Shown: positions 1 through 9,050 of the stretch, in pieces | Position numbering within the stretch: the first letter of the stretch is position 1 | Layout of the letters: every line of letters starts with the position of its first letter | Assembly: GCA_037178625.1 (NCBI GenBank) | Contig: CM074129.1 | Location: forward strand, 3,898,963 to 3,962,962 | Length of the DNA: 64,000 bases | Origin: Skeletonema tropicum | Lineage: Eukaryota > Bacillariophyta > Thalassiosirophyceae > Thalassiosirales > Thalassiosiraceae | Direction: 5' to 3' | Translations under genes and position numbers: made by a program | The notes under the pieces: generated by a model | The model's input: the letters and a program-made list of their open reading frames with translations, nothing else | Database searches by the model: none | What the model was told of the DNA's origin: nothing

Positions 1-987
1 AACGAGACGTTTTTCAACATGACGAAGCAGCCGAAGAAATTGGTCGTTATTGGACCTGGTGTGATTGGAATGGAAATGGCTCAGTCCATGCAACGGCTAG
101 GGACACAAGTAACTGTCTTGGGGAGATCTGGTAGAGTGTTACCGAAGGAGGATGAAGACCATGCGTCTATAGTGCAAAACCAACTGGAAAAAGACGGAGT
201 TGAGTTTAGGCTCAGTGTCGCTGAATATATTTCTGCCGAACTCACCGGCACCATTGTTGACGGGTTGCCCGAAATAGCCTTCAAAATCAGAGAAAAGGGA
301 ATTGAGTCAATTACCGAGTTGGTTGTTGATGCGATCCTGATTGCTTCCGGTCGTCGTCCCAACGTTTCTGGTATGGATTTGGACAATGCTGGGGTCGAGT
401 ATGATGTCCGACAAGGAATCCTAGTAAATGACAAACTCCAGACGACAAATACAAAGATTTACTCAGCTGGAGATTGTTGTTCTACGCCTTTCAAATTTAC
501 GCACGCGGCTGATTTCATGGCCAGAGCCGTTATCCGAAACGCCTTGTTCTTTGGCAAAGAAAAGATGAGCAACCTGCTCATTCCGTATGCAACCTACACT
601 GAACCCGAGATTGCTTCAGTTGGTCTTTACGGGAAGGATTGTGAAGCCAAAGGGATCATGTATGCGACGTACGAAAAACATTTTAGCGACAATGACCGTG
701 CCATTTGTGAAGGCGACAATGTAGGTATGGTTCGAATCAGAGTCGAAGAGAAATCAGGCAAGATTTTAGGTGCTACAATCATTGGTAAGAATGCTGGAAA
801 TCTCATTTCGGAGATTACTCTTGCCATGCAATCAAATGTTTCGCTTGGGAGTATTGCCACTGTCATTCATCCATATCCGACCTACGCTGAAGCAATTCGG
901 CAGTCTGGTGACCTTTACAACAAAACAAAGTTGACTCCAACTGCCAAAACACTCCTAAGGGGTATCATCAAGGTTCAACGCTTCTAA
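1..987 (+). CDS. Class I flavoprotein disulfide reductase, C-terminal part (paralog copy 1, 5' end outside window)
   Basis: The frame is open from base 1 to a TAA at 985-987. It holds the NAD(P)-binding Rossmann segment (VVIGPGVIGMEMA, GxGxxG type), the FAD-contacting stretch TKIYSAGD, and the dimerisation domain ending with HPYPTYAEAIRQ, the C-terminal signature of the mercuric reductase/dihydrolipoamide dehydrogenase family. It is nearly identical to the last 322 codons of the complete gene at 2964-5003, with a few substitutions (for example A/T, R/K, I/S, M/T and N/K). No stop or frameshift separates the copies here, so it could be functional; the N-terminal DEP and FAD domains would lie upstream of the window. 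The family transfers electrons between NAD(P)H and a disulfide; the substrate cannot be told from sequence. Confidence 0.85.
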   Translation, partial: NETFFNMTKQPKKLVVIGPGVIGMEMAQSMQRLGTQVTVLGRSGRVLPKEDEDHASIVQNQLEKDGVEFRLSVAEYISAELTGTIVDGLPEIAFKIREKGIESITELVVDAILIASGRRPNVSGMDLDNAGVEYDVRQGILVNDKLQTTNTKIYSAGDCCSTPFKFTHAADFMARAVIRNALFFGKEKMSNLLIPYATYTEPEIASVGLYGKDCEAKGIMYATYEKHFSDNDRAICEGDNVGMVRIRVEEKSGKILGATIIGKNAGNLISEITLAMQSNVSLGSIATVIHPYPTYAEAIRQSGDLYNKTKLTPTAKTLLRGIIKVQRF

Positions 988-1168
988 TCTTGCTTGCTCG
1001 TGTTTTGGAGGTTGAAAACGAATGAGTGGGCTTGGGCAAGAACTAAACGTCAAGAGATGTAGGAGTAATAATTAATTTTGTGTTCTAGGAGTAACTGCTT
1101 TCCCAGCGAATTGTATAATATGCAAATCATTTGCACAGCAATCTTTACACATCTCGAATATAAGAGAA

Positions 1169-1267
1169 TTACATGGCATCAATCATAAACTGAAAATCTC
1201 CAGAAAGCACCCGTTTCGTACAAACCTTCACATCATCTTCCCCACTCTTGGCACGCAATCCATCATT
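1169..1267 (-). pseudogene. 3'-terminal fragment of the thylakoid-lumen-type gene
   Basis: This 99-bp piece is the duplicate of the last codons of the gene at 5185-5691 (offset 4016). It has no promoter or N-terminus and is a passenger of the segmental duplication. Its upper part has become the 3' end of the ankyrin reading frame, in a different frame. Confidence 0.85.
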
Positions 1268-2545
1268 CGGGAGCGAGCGAAGCGAGCGACCTTACTTCTC
1301 TCTATAATCAATATATGAACCAATATCAGATAAAGTGGTATTACTATATGCTTCTTGTCAGCATTCCGTGCCGATACTGACATATCATCATACTTCTCCA
1401 GAAGTAGCGCTACAGTTTCGTACTTTGCACCACGGCATGCACGATGAAGGGCTGTGTTTCTTCCTCGGTCCTCAACGAAAAGAGTTGTTGTGTCAAGCCC
1501 GACAAGATACTTCACGACGTTCGCAGAATCGTGATGCTCGCATGCGATGTGCAAAGGTATCATGCCGTTGACATCGGAAGTTCTTATTGCGGAAGGATTA
1601 CCTTTCACCAATAGCTTGGTCGACCCAAGGGTGGCATTATCTTGAAGCGCTCTGTGCAGAGGAAGGCGTCCATTGCCGCCAGGCGTTGTCATCAGATGGC
1701 GGTCTTTGGCTTGGTGAGCATATAATTGTTGACTACTGATGAAATCTTTCATTTGTCGGTGTATGTGCGGATTCAAAATATGGAACGTAAAGCGAATGAA
1801 GTCTTCAATCGCTTCTGGGTGTGCATCGTAAATTGCCTTGATCATTTGGATACCAGCCATTACATTTGAATCATTATAATCCAACGAATAAGCAAAACGA
1901 AGCAGAGATTCTCCGTGCCACCTCTGCTGAAGCTTCACATTTGGATCACATTCCAGCAGGTATTCTACGATTTCCACGGCGCCTTCTGGGTTAGATCGTC
2001 TGCACAGGCTTGAAATTGCTAGGTGAATTGGATATTCGCCCATTGTTATTGTATGATTGATGGCATCGGGGTAAAGTTTGTACAAGTATTCAACCGTGGC
2101 AACAGGGCAGTGTTCACACGCAACATGGAGAGGTAGGCAACCGTCGTAATCACTCATTCGCACGGATCCAGGATACGCTGTGATTAACACCTGGCAAAAC
2201 TCAGGAGATTTTGCCCTATAAGCAGCAATGTGAATTGGAAGAAAGCCGTCTATAGCCGTCTCTGGCAAATTGGCGGACTGCTTGAGGATGCTTCTCAATG
2301 AGTAGCACTGCAATTTGTACAGCAACAGTTTCGTTGATCTCTCTGTTGGCACATAAGTAGTGCAAAGGTATCCAACCGTCACATGTTACACCGCGAGCAG
2401 AATTGGGAGCTTTTTCAATGAGGAGCTGTATAATCCCCAATGTCATACTTTTGTTTAAGCATGCAATATGGAGCGGTGTGCTCCCATCGTAAAGAAAAAG
2501 ACTTGGAGCAGCAGGAAAAGATGCGAAAGCAAGTCCGAACCGCAA
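1228..2545 (-). pseudogene. Ankyrin-repeat protein gene, broken
   Basis: Ankyrin repeats are clear in two frames: DGSTPLHIACLN and DGWIPLHYLCANRE in the upstream frame (2545 to about 2254), then DGFLPIHIAAY, DGCLPLHVACEH, NGRLPLHRAL, NGMIPLHIACEH and RNTALHRACRGA in the downstream frame (about 2253 to 1228). The frames are joined by a 10-bp direct duplication (AGCCGTCTAT then AGCCGTCTCT, 2244-2263); removing one copy restores a normal repeat. The first frame has no ATG, and a TGA lies just upstream, so the 5' end is missing or spliced from an exon not recognised. The last codons run into the duplicated segment ending at 1267. Members of this family are protein-protein interaction proteins; no other domain is visible. 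Confidence 0.7.
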
Positions 2546-2963
2546 TATGAGAGCAGCAATTCAGCTGATTGTCTGTCGTTATTGTCGCTCTCGCTCATGG
2601 TTGACATAGACCATCAACAGCGAACTTCATGATTTATGATGTCAACGCGAAAAGAAAAGTGCTGAATGAAAAGCTGCGCTCTGCGCTAAAGAAGTACTAT
2701 CTTCGCGGACTCCTGAGAACCAATCAGACGTAGGAATTGGTTACCCTATGAGTAAGTCGGTCGCAACGGTACAGACGGAAAACGCCCACGCGTCTTTTTG
2801 ATCTTGGATGTTGGATCTTTTTGCCTTCTGCGCTTCTTGCTTGCTGGTTGCGTTGCTGATGGTTGCTGATGGCTGGGCAGCTGTTCTTCTTGGTAGAGTG
2901 TGAAAGAAAATTAGATTGATCATACCATACCATACTTATCATGCAGAAGAACATTTTTTTGTA
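2546..2963. other. Intergenic, 5' region of the oxidoreductase gene
   Basis: No convincing coding sequence. It lies between the broken ankyrin gene (minus) and the oxidoreductase (plus), so it should contain the promoter and 5' UTR of the latter. No clear core-promoter element stands out. Confidence 0.4.
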
Positions 2964-5003
2964 ATGGTCTTCACGTTACTACAACCAACCATGGAAATAA
3001 CAAACGAGGTCCTCGATCAAATTGCAGCTCGGTTCAAGGCTGGCGTCACTATCAAAGATCGCACCTACCGCCTCTCTAAGTATCCTTCTTGCTTTGTCGG
3101 TAAAGAGGCCGTCGACTTCATGATCAAAGAGGGTCTAGCAGCATCACGTGAAGAGGCGGTCCAGCTCGGTCAATGTATCATGACAGAACTGGGTGTATTT
3201 GAACACGTCACAAGAGATCATGTGTTTGCTGATGAATATCTGTTCTATCATTTTGTCGATCGAGGCGATGTAGCACAGAATCCAACAACCAGAAAGAGAT
3301 TCGATTGGGCAGATTATCTCGCCCCGACTACTTCAGTAAGCAAGAACCTACAACCTGATCTACCCCTTCCTGACTTTGAGTCGGTACCAACAACCGATGC
3401 TCATGTAGCGACAAATGTTTGGCCTTTGGATGAACACAATCAAAAGTTGCTCAACAACGTGCATCCAACCAATTGGGTAGATCCCCAAGCAAAGAACAAT
3501 AAGTATGATTTGGTAGTAATTGGTGCCGGTGCTGCAGGCTTGGTCACATCTGCAGGAGCCGCTGGGGTGGGGGCAAAAGTAGCATTGATTGAAGAAGGCT
3601 TACTTGGTGGAGATTGCCTGAATGTTGGTTGCGTACCTTCAAAGGCCCTCATCCATGCTGCTTCGCTTGCACATTCTCTCAAGAATACGGAGCATCTTGC
3701 CGATTCTGGAATATCCATCAATGGTAATGTACAGATTGATTTCCTCAAGATTATGGAGAGGGTTAGAAGAATTCGTAGTGAAATTAGCCCGAATGATTCT
3801 GCAGATAGGTTCACGAAGCTGGGCGTTGAAGTCTTTTTGGGTAGAGGAAAGTTTGTTGATGGCAACAGTGTTGAAGTGAATGGGAAAGTGTTGCACTTTA
3901 ACAAAGCAGTGATTGCATCTGGGGGGTATCCCTCGATAATTCCAATGCCTGGACTCAAGGAACTGCACTATCTCAACATGAATCCTGGCGATGAGCCACG
4001 TCCGTATGTAATGACAAACGAGACATTTTTCAACATGACAAAGCAGCCGAAGAAATTGGTCGTTATTGGACCTGGTGTGATTGGAATGGAAATGGCTCAG
4101 TCCATGCAACGGCTAGGGACACAAGTAACTGTCTTGGGGAGATCTGGTAGAGTGTTACCGAAGGAGGATGAAGACCATGCGTCTATAGTGCAAAACCAAC
4201 TGGAAAAAGACGGAGTTGAGTTTAGGCTCAGTGTCACTGAATACATTTCTGCCGAGCTCACCGGCACCATTGTTGATGGGTTGCCCGAAATAGCCTTCAA
4301 AATCAAAGAAAAGGGAAGTGAGTCAATTACCGAGTTGGTTGTTGATGCGATCCTGATTGCTTCCGGTCGTCGTCCCAACGTTTCTGGTATGGATTTGGAC
4401 AATGCTGGGGTCGAGTATGATGTCCGACAAGGAATCTTAGTAAATGACAAACTCCAGACGACAAATACAAAGATTTACTCAGCTGGAGATTGTTGTTCTA
4501 CGCCTTTCAAATTTACGCACGCGGCTGATTTCATGGCCAGAGCCGTTATCCGAAACGCCTTGTTCTTTGGCAAAGAAAAGATGAGTAACCTGCTCATTCC
4601 GTATGCAACCTACACTGAACCCGAGATTGCTTCAGTTGGTCTTTACGGGAAGGATTGTGAAGCCAAAGGGATCACGTATGCGACGTATGAAAAACATTTT
4701 AGCGACAATGACCGTGCCATTTGTGAAGGCGACAAAGTAGGTATGGTTCGAATCAGAGTCGAAGAGAAATCAGGCAAGATTTTGGGTGCTACAATCATTG
4801 GTAAGAATGCTGGTAATCTCATTTCGGAGATTACTCTTGCCATGCAATCAAATGTTTCGCTTGGGAGTATCGCCACTGTCATTCATCCATATCCGACCTA
4901 TGCTGAAGCAATTCGGCAGTCTGGTGACCTTTACAACAAAACAAAGTTGACTCCAACTGCCAAAACACTCCTAAGGGGTATCATCAAGGTTCAACGCTTC
5001 TAA
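2964..5003 (+). CDS. DEP-domain class I pyridine nucleotide-disulfide oxidoreductase (mercuric reductase-like)
   Basis: The predicted protein is 679 aa. Residues about 15-105 form a DEP-like domain (YRLSKYPSCFVGKEAVDFM ... YLFYHFVD), a winged-helix module seen in signalling proteins. The flavoenzyme follows: FAD-binding VVIGAGAAGLVTS, the redox-active motif GGDCLNVGCVPSKA with its CxxxxC pair, NAD(P)-binding VVIGPGVIGMEMA, and the C-terminal dimer domain with HPYPTYAEAIRQ. The DEP/reductase fusion is unusual compared with bacterial family members. The start is the first in-frame ATG at 2964; an ATG at 2991 is the alternative. The C-terminal half is duplicated at 1-987. The enzyme class uses NAD(P)H to reduce a disulfide or metal; no N-terminal metal-binding domain is present, so mercury specificity is not implied. 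Confidence 0.9.
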   Translation: MVFTLLQPTMEITNEVLDQIAARFKAGVTIKDRTYRLSKYPSCFVGKEAVDFMIKEGLAASREEAVQLGQCIMTELGVFEHVTRDHVFADEYLFYHFVDRGDVAQNPTTRKRFDWADYLAPTTSVSKNLQPDLPLPDFESVPTTDAHVATNVWPLDEHNQKLLNNVHPTNWVDPQAKNNKYDLVVIGAGAAGLVTSAGAAGVGAKVALIEEGLLGGDCLNVGCVPSKALIHAASLAHSLKNTEHLADSGISINGNVQIDFLKIMERVRRIRSEISPNDSADRFTKLGVEVFLGRGKFVDGNSVEVNGKVLHFNKAVIASGGYPSIIPMPGLKELHYLNMNPGDEPRPYVMTNETFFNMTKQPKKLVVIGPGVIGMEMAQSMQRLGTQVTVLGRSGRVLPKEDEDHASIVQNQLEKDGVEFRLSVTEYISAELTGTIVDGLPEIAFKIKEKGSESITELVVDAILIASGRRPNVSGMDLDNAGVEYDVRQGILVNDKLQTTNTKIYSAGDCCSTPFKFTHAADFMARAVIRNALFFGKEKMSNLLIPYATYTEPEIASVGLYGKDCEAKGITYATYEKHFSDNDRAICEGDKVGMVRIRVEEKSGKILGATIIGKNAGNLISEITLAMQSNVSLGSIATVIHPYPTYAEAIRQSGDLYNKTKLTPTAKTLLRGIIKVQRF

Positions 5004-5184
5004 TCTTGCTTGCTCGTGTTTTGGAGGTTGAAAACGAATGAGTGGGCTTGGGCAAGAACTAAACGTCAAGAGATGTAGGAATAATAATTAATTTTGTGTT
5101 TTAGGAGTAACTGCTTTCCCAGCGAATTGTATTATATGCAAATCATTTGCACAGCAATCTTTACACATCTCGAATATAAGAGAA

Positions 5185-5691
5185 TTACATGGCATCAATC
5201 ATAAACTGAAAATCTCCAGAAAGCACCCGTTTCGTACAAACCTTCACATCATCTTCCCCACTCTTGGCACGCAATCCATCATTCCGACATCCAGCCATAG
5301 CCCTACGTTTCTTCGATGCATCACTCTCTTCAATTCCCTCCTTTAAATCTAAATTACCCGCTCCCTGTGCAGCTAAAAAGACATCTTCTGTTCCCATGGC
5401 TTGTGCTTTTTCGAGTCGTTTCTTCCATGTCGTTTGCCAGTCCTCATCTGTGACTTCATCATATTCACCTGTTTCTTCGTTTAGTATGTATCTTGCAGTG
5501 GCTATTTGAGGTATTGTGAGTACTGCAGCTGTGGCGAATGTGTTGAGGAAGGATCTACGTGAAGAGTTTTCTGCAACAGTATTTGATGCTAGCTTTGAGG
5601 ATGAGGAAGGTGCGGTTCCAAAGCCTTGTACTGATGACAGTAGGCTCAGTGCGATGATGCACAGTGAAAGAGGAGAGATAGACGATCGCAT
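5185..5691 (-). CDS. Predicted thylakoid-lumen protein, unknown function
   Basis: The 168-aa product has a hydrophobic signal peptide ending near VQGFG (plastid-import-type motif with the conserved aromatic), a Ser-rich transit-like stretch, then SRRSFLNTFATAAVLTIPQ, a twin-arginine-like second signal expected to end before ARYILNEE. The mature part (about 95 aa) is charged, with EYDEVTDEDWQTTWKKRLE and a Lys/Arg-rich tail containing two Cys. This bipartite layout is typical of Tat-imported lumen proteins in secondary plastids. The mature domain was not assigned to a family. The gene is head-to-head with another predicted lumen protein (6038) and convergent with the oxidoreductase. Its 3' end is duplicated at 1169-1267. 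Confidence 0.75.
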   Translation of the reverse strand: MRSSISPLSLCIIALSLLSSVQGFGTAPSSSSKLASNTVAENSSRRSFLNTFATAAVLTIPQIATARYILNEETGEYDEVTDEDWQTTWKKRLEKAQAMGTEDVFLAAQGAGNLDLKEGIEESDASKKRRAMAGCRNDGLRAKSGEDDVKVCTKRVLSGDFQFMIDAM

Positions 5692-6037
5692 CGTTGAAGA
5701 ATGTTATTTGATTGCTCTGTCTGTGATCATAGCATAAGAGGAAAGTAGGTCGAAGAAGCAACAATCATCGAGGCAAGAGCAACCAAAGCAAAGGGAAGGG
5801 CGACACGATGTTGTTGTGAAGAGTGAAGAGTTGAAGTAGGTACGTCAGCACAGCTGATCGGGGCTATCCGATTATAATCAATTAGAGGCAGCTCTTTTTT
5901 CAATTTGTTGACGCTGATTCATTCAATCATCATCGCGACAACCTGCGACAACGCTGTGCAATGGTACTCTGCATCTCCGTGGCCTACTCTCATACTTCTT
6001 GTTCTCTTAGACTAAATAAACGACGCAACAATCCAAA
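5692..6037. promoter_or_regulatory. Bidirectional promoter region of two lumen-type genes
   Basis: This 346-bp divergent interval separates two genes that both encode proteins with bipartite plastid/thylakoid targeting, so shared regulation is plausible. No consensus element was identified with confidence. Confidence 0.45.
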
Positions 6038-6763
6038 ATGGTAGCCAAGACGACAACACTCCTCAGCCTCTTAATGGCGTCCAGCACATCCGCTTTCGCA
6101 CCTCAAATGATGCAAAACAACTCACCAAGCTGCAGCACACAACTCTCCGCCACAAAGAACAATAACAACAACAATGAATCTTCTGCCCAATTAGCCGCAG
6201 CCACAATCGCCATCGCCTCCTCCCTCCTCCTCTCCCCACTCTCCGCCAACGCCGACGGACAAACCAAGGAATTCAAACTCCCACCAATCGACAAGGCCGA
6301 TAAGTCCAGATGTGTCCTCAACTCCAGTAAGATGGGCCAAGCCAACGCAGCACGCGACAAGCTATACGACTTACGTGAATGTCCTCTCTCCGGAGTACAG
6401 GGCAACGAATTTGATCTTAGTGGAGTTATCATGACCGATACGGATGTCTCCAAGGCCAACTTTCGTGATGCACAATTCTCCAAGGGATATTTGAGAAATA
6501 GTAATTTTGACGGGGCCGACTTTACGAATGCTATTGTCGACCGTGCCACTTTCAAGGGCAGTTCGTTGAAGGGGACGATATTTACCAATGCTGTTTTGAC
6601 GGCGACTAGTTTCGAGGGGGCGGATGTGGAAAACGCGGATTTTACGGATGCGTATATCGGAGATTACGACATTAGGAACTTGTGTAAGAACCCTACTTTG
6701 AAGGGGGAGAATCCGACTACTGGGGCGGATACTCGTCTTTCTGCCAATTGTAAACTCAATTAG
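6038..6763 (+). CDS. Pentapeptide-repeat thylakoid lumen protein
   Basis: The 241-aa product starts with a signal peptide ending in the textbook diatom plastid motif TSAFAP, followed by a Ser/Asn-rich transit stretch and a second hydrophobic segment (AATIAIASSLLLSPLSANA) that fits a lumen-targeting signal cleaved after ANA. The mature part has consecutive pentapeptide repeats of the A(D/N)(L/F)xx type: FDLSG, ANFRD, SNFDG, ADFTN, ATFKG, TSFEG, ADVEN, ADFTD. Two Cys in the N-terminal mature part and two at the C-terminus could form disulfides. It resembles the small pentapeptide lumen proteins (TL15/TL17 type) of plants and algae, whose function is poorly known. Confidence 0.88.
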   Translation: MVAKTTTLLSLLMASSTSAFAPQMMQNNSPSCSTQLSATKNNNNNNESSAQLAAATIAIASSLLLSPLSANADGQTKEFKLPPIDKADKSRCVLNSSKMGQANAARDKLYDLRECPLSGVQGNEFDLSGVIMTDTDVSKANFRDAQFSKGYLRNSNFDGADFTNAIVDRATFKGSSLKGTIFTNAVLTATSFEGADVENADFTDAYIGDYDIRNLCKNPTLKGENPTTGADTRLSANCKLN

Positions 6764-6893
6764 AAGGAAGGGTGTTTGTGAGAGAGAGAGAGATGTATGA
6801 CGTGCACATGTAGGGGTTTTGATATGTACATGCAATTAAAACAACCAATTATCTACACAACCTAATGAAGTCTTCTTCTTGTGAATACCACCT

Positions 6894-8732
6894 TCATTTT
6901 TTCTTTGGAATCAATTGCTTCAGAATGTCATTCACCCCATCTATTGTCAGCTTGGCTGCCTCCAATCTTTGAAGTATGCTTGTCATCTTCAACAGATCAC
7001 TTCGAGATGGACTTTCTGCTCCAGAGATTGAGAGTCCGTCGAGCAACATCCAAATCACGTAAGAGAGTCGATGAGCTCGCCGAAGGGTAGAATACTTGGA
7101 TGAAGTCGCTGAAATTCGATCCACACGAACAAATGGACTTTTGAACGAAGTACCAATGTTACCTCCAGAATTCTCCATTGATGCAGCAGCACCCTCCAGC
7201 AAGAAATCCTTGGGCCAATCGTTTCGCTTGGGCAGAAGCCCCATCAGTTGACTTGGCATGGGCACAGTAGCTGGACTAACCATGGTAAGGAGCCGAAGCA
7301 TAGTGTCCAAACTACGCCATAGATGATATTCCATCATTTGAACTGCCTCCACCGACGTGGACGAAGGAGTGGACGACATAGAGGACGATGGTTCTGGAAG
7401 AAACAGCGATGAAGAATCTTCAGTTTCAGAAAACAAATCCTCCTCGGAGGAAGGTGTTTGCGCCCTTGCCAAATTTTTCCAGTATGCTTCGAGAGATCGA
7501 GTAGTCACTGATTCTGCATCGTCCAATGAGCCGTATGAGAATTTATCATAGTTCATCAGCTGTACTACGCTCATGTAAGCATCTGCTTTTTCTCGCTCTT
7601 GTTTCCGAATAGCATCCTTGATTTTTCTGGTAGCATTGCTGTCAGTTGATTTTGCCTTCAAAGCATCTATATTGTTTGGACGCTTGGGTTTCTCTTCTAG
7701 AAATATTGGGAGGCATTCAAATTGTCGACAACGCAATGAGTCTGCCACTGCTGCTGCTCTTGCGGCTCCGCTTACGGCAGATGGACTTGAAGAGAGTGGA
7801 TTGTTCTCACCAACGTTATTGCTAGTGTCATGACTTGAAAGAATCGAAGCACTCGACATGAGCGCCTTGTCAAAATACATCTTCATCAACTCATCATCCG
7901 GTGCAAGTTGCACATCGGTGCACAGATATGGATGTTTGGATGACACATTGTGAATACGAATCTTGTCAATAGCCTGAACTGCCAGAACAATTCGTCCATC
8001 TTCATCGTGGAATCGACGATCTGTAATGCGGAAGAGTGTCCCATAAAGACCTTGAGCGCGTTTTAATTCGTATTGGATATCGTTGTATGCTTCTGTGTTG
8101 TCAATGTTTGGAATGTCGTCTTGTGTCGATGATTCTGATGCACTAGTAGAAGTGGCGGATGACGTTGAATCCGGTAGAAACACATGTGCAAAATACCATG
8201 GAGCCGGGCCAGATAGAATAGAATGGAACATGTGACAGTGCTGTGGATTATGAATGTTCCATACGAATTGATAACCGGGTAGTATTGCCGCACTATCGGC
8301 ACTTTGAATTCCGTCATAGGATGTGATTGTCGGTAGGTTCCATAAAGATGTGTGTCCGTAGGATAGAGTATTGGCACAGGGTTTGGACTGAACAGGAGAC
8401 GACGTTACCGCAACTGATGACGAAGAGGCAGAAGAATTCGGCTCCTTGTAATACACCTTTTGCAATTCTCGCACCATCTCCATCCTTCTTGCACGATCAT
8501 GATCACTCTCTAGTTCCGAGAAGGGAGCTGCGTCCTCGTTGTAATTCTTTGGTGGTGCAACATTTTCCTTCCTATTTGGCTCGTTTTCAAATATATCATC
8601 GAAGAGAGAATCATGGAGTTCTGAAGAAGATCTGTGAAGAGCTGCTGTGCTTTTGAAGTGAGGTATGGAAGCAAAACCAGATGCTTCTTCGCTGTGGAGA
8701 AAAGCTAATAGCAAGCATAAAGACTTCTTCAT
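6894..8732 (-). CDS. Plastid-targeted protein with Lon N-terminal-like (substrate-binding) domain
   Basis: Starting from the first ATG (8732) the product is 612 aa. The N-terminus is a signal peptide with an ASGFAS motif, suggesting plastid import. Around residues 150-290 it contains LPGYQFVWNIHNPQHCH, GLYGTLFRITDRRF, DGRIVLAVQAIDKIRIHNV and HPYLCTDVQL, which resemble the beta-rich LON-N (PUA-like) domain of Lon proteases and ATP-independent LON-domain proteins. No AAA+ or Ser-Lys protease domain follows; the remaining 300 residues are helical with Ser- and acidic-rich linkers. Family assignment is by motif resemblance only. It is divergent from the dUTPase gene and convergent with the pentapeptide gene. 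Confidence 0.6.
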   Translation of the reverse strand: MKKSLCLLLAFLHSEEASGFASIPHFKSTAALHRSSSELHDSLFDDIFENEPNRKENVAPPKNYNEDAAPFSELESDHDRARRMEMVRELQKVYYKEPNSSASSSSVAVTSSPVQSKPCANTLSYGHTSLWNLPTITSYDGIQSADSAAILPGYQFVWNIHNPQHCHMFHSILSGPAPWYFAHVFLPDSTSSATSTSASESSTQDDIPNIDNTEAYNDIQYELKRAQGLYGTLFRITDRRFHDEDGRIVLAVQAIDKIRIHNVSSKHPYLCTDVQLAPDDELMKMYFDKALMSSASILSSHDTSNNVGENNPLSSSPSAVSGAARAAAVADSLRCRQFECLPIFLEEKPKRPNNIDALKAKSTDSNATRKIKDAIRKQEREKADAYMSVVQLMNYDKFSYGSLDDAESVTTRSLEAYWKNLARAQTPSSEEDLFSETEDSSSLFLPEPSSSMSSTPSSTSVEAVQMMEYHLWRSLDTMLRLLTMVSPATVPMPSQLMGLLPKRNDWPKDFLLEGAAASMENSGGNIGTSFKSPFVRVDRISATSSKYSTLRRAHRLSYVIWMLLDGLSISGAESPSRSDLLKMTSILQRLEAAKLTIDGVNDILKQLIPKKK

Positions 8733-9050
8733 TGTTTTCCTTCTTCTCTGCACAAATAATGAATGATGCTCAACTGCTCTTGCTCTTCGTAGAAGTGCAC
8801 ATCATTGTAATGCAGAATCACCTTCAAACCGAACAATAGAACAATAGTACGCAGCAGCTCGACCGGACGCGGGACAGAGGAGGTGGGGACGGACCCTTTT
8901 TTCCGGGAACCGTTCGTTTGGCTTGATCAGTCCTATGAAGAAGATCTCGTCTATCTCTCCAGAGCCGCCCCCACCCTATTCAGCTATCTAACTTCCGCAG
9001 ATGGCGATACATCTCCAGCCTTCTATTACATTGTTTCCACACCTCCCATC
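8733..9050. promoter_or_regulatory. Divergent intergenic region
   Basis: This 318-bp interval lies between the Lon-N-like gene and dUTPase. The plus-strand frame of dUTPase remains open back to about 8883 but contains no in-frame ATG, so it is taken as 5' UTR/promoter. No specific motif is claimed. Confidence 0.4.

Larger units (their letters stand above)
1..1267. repeat. Segmental tandem duplication, copy 1 (matches 4017-5283)
   Basis: Bases 1-1267 match 4017-5283 at a constant offset of 4016 with only scattered substitutions, in coding and non-coding parts alike. The match stops abruptly after the shared ...CAATCCATCATTC: copy 1 continues with a GAGCGAGCGAAGCGAGCG run, copy 2 with the body of the lumen-protein gene. 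The duplicated block therefore carries the oxidoreductase 3' half, its 3' flank and the 3' end of the convergent neighbour. The left limit lies outside the window. Confidence 0.95.

Noticed and set aside
8883..9050. N-terminal extension of dUTPase
   Set aside because: The frame is open but has no ATG; the ATG at 9051 gives the canonical length and start.
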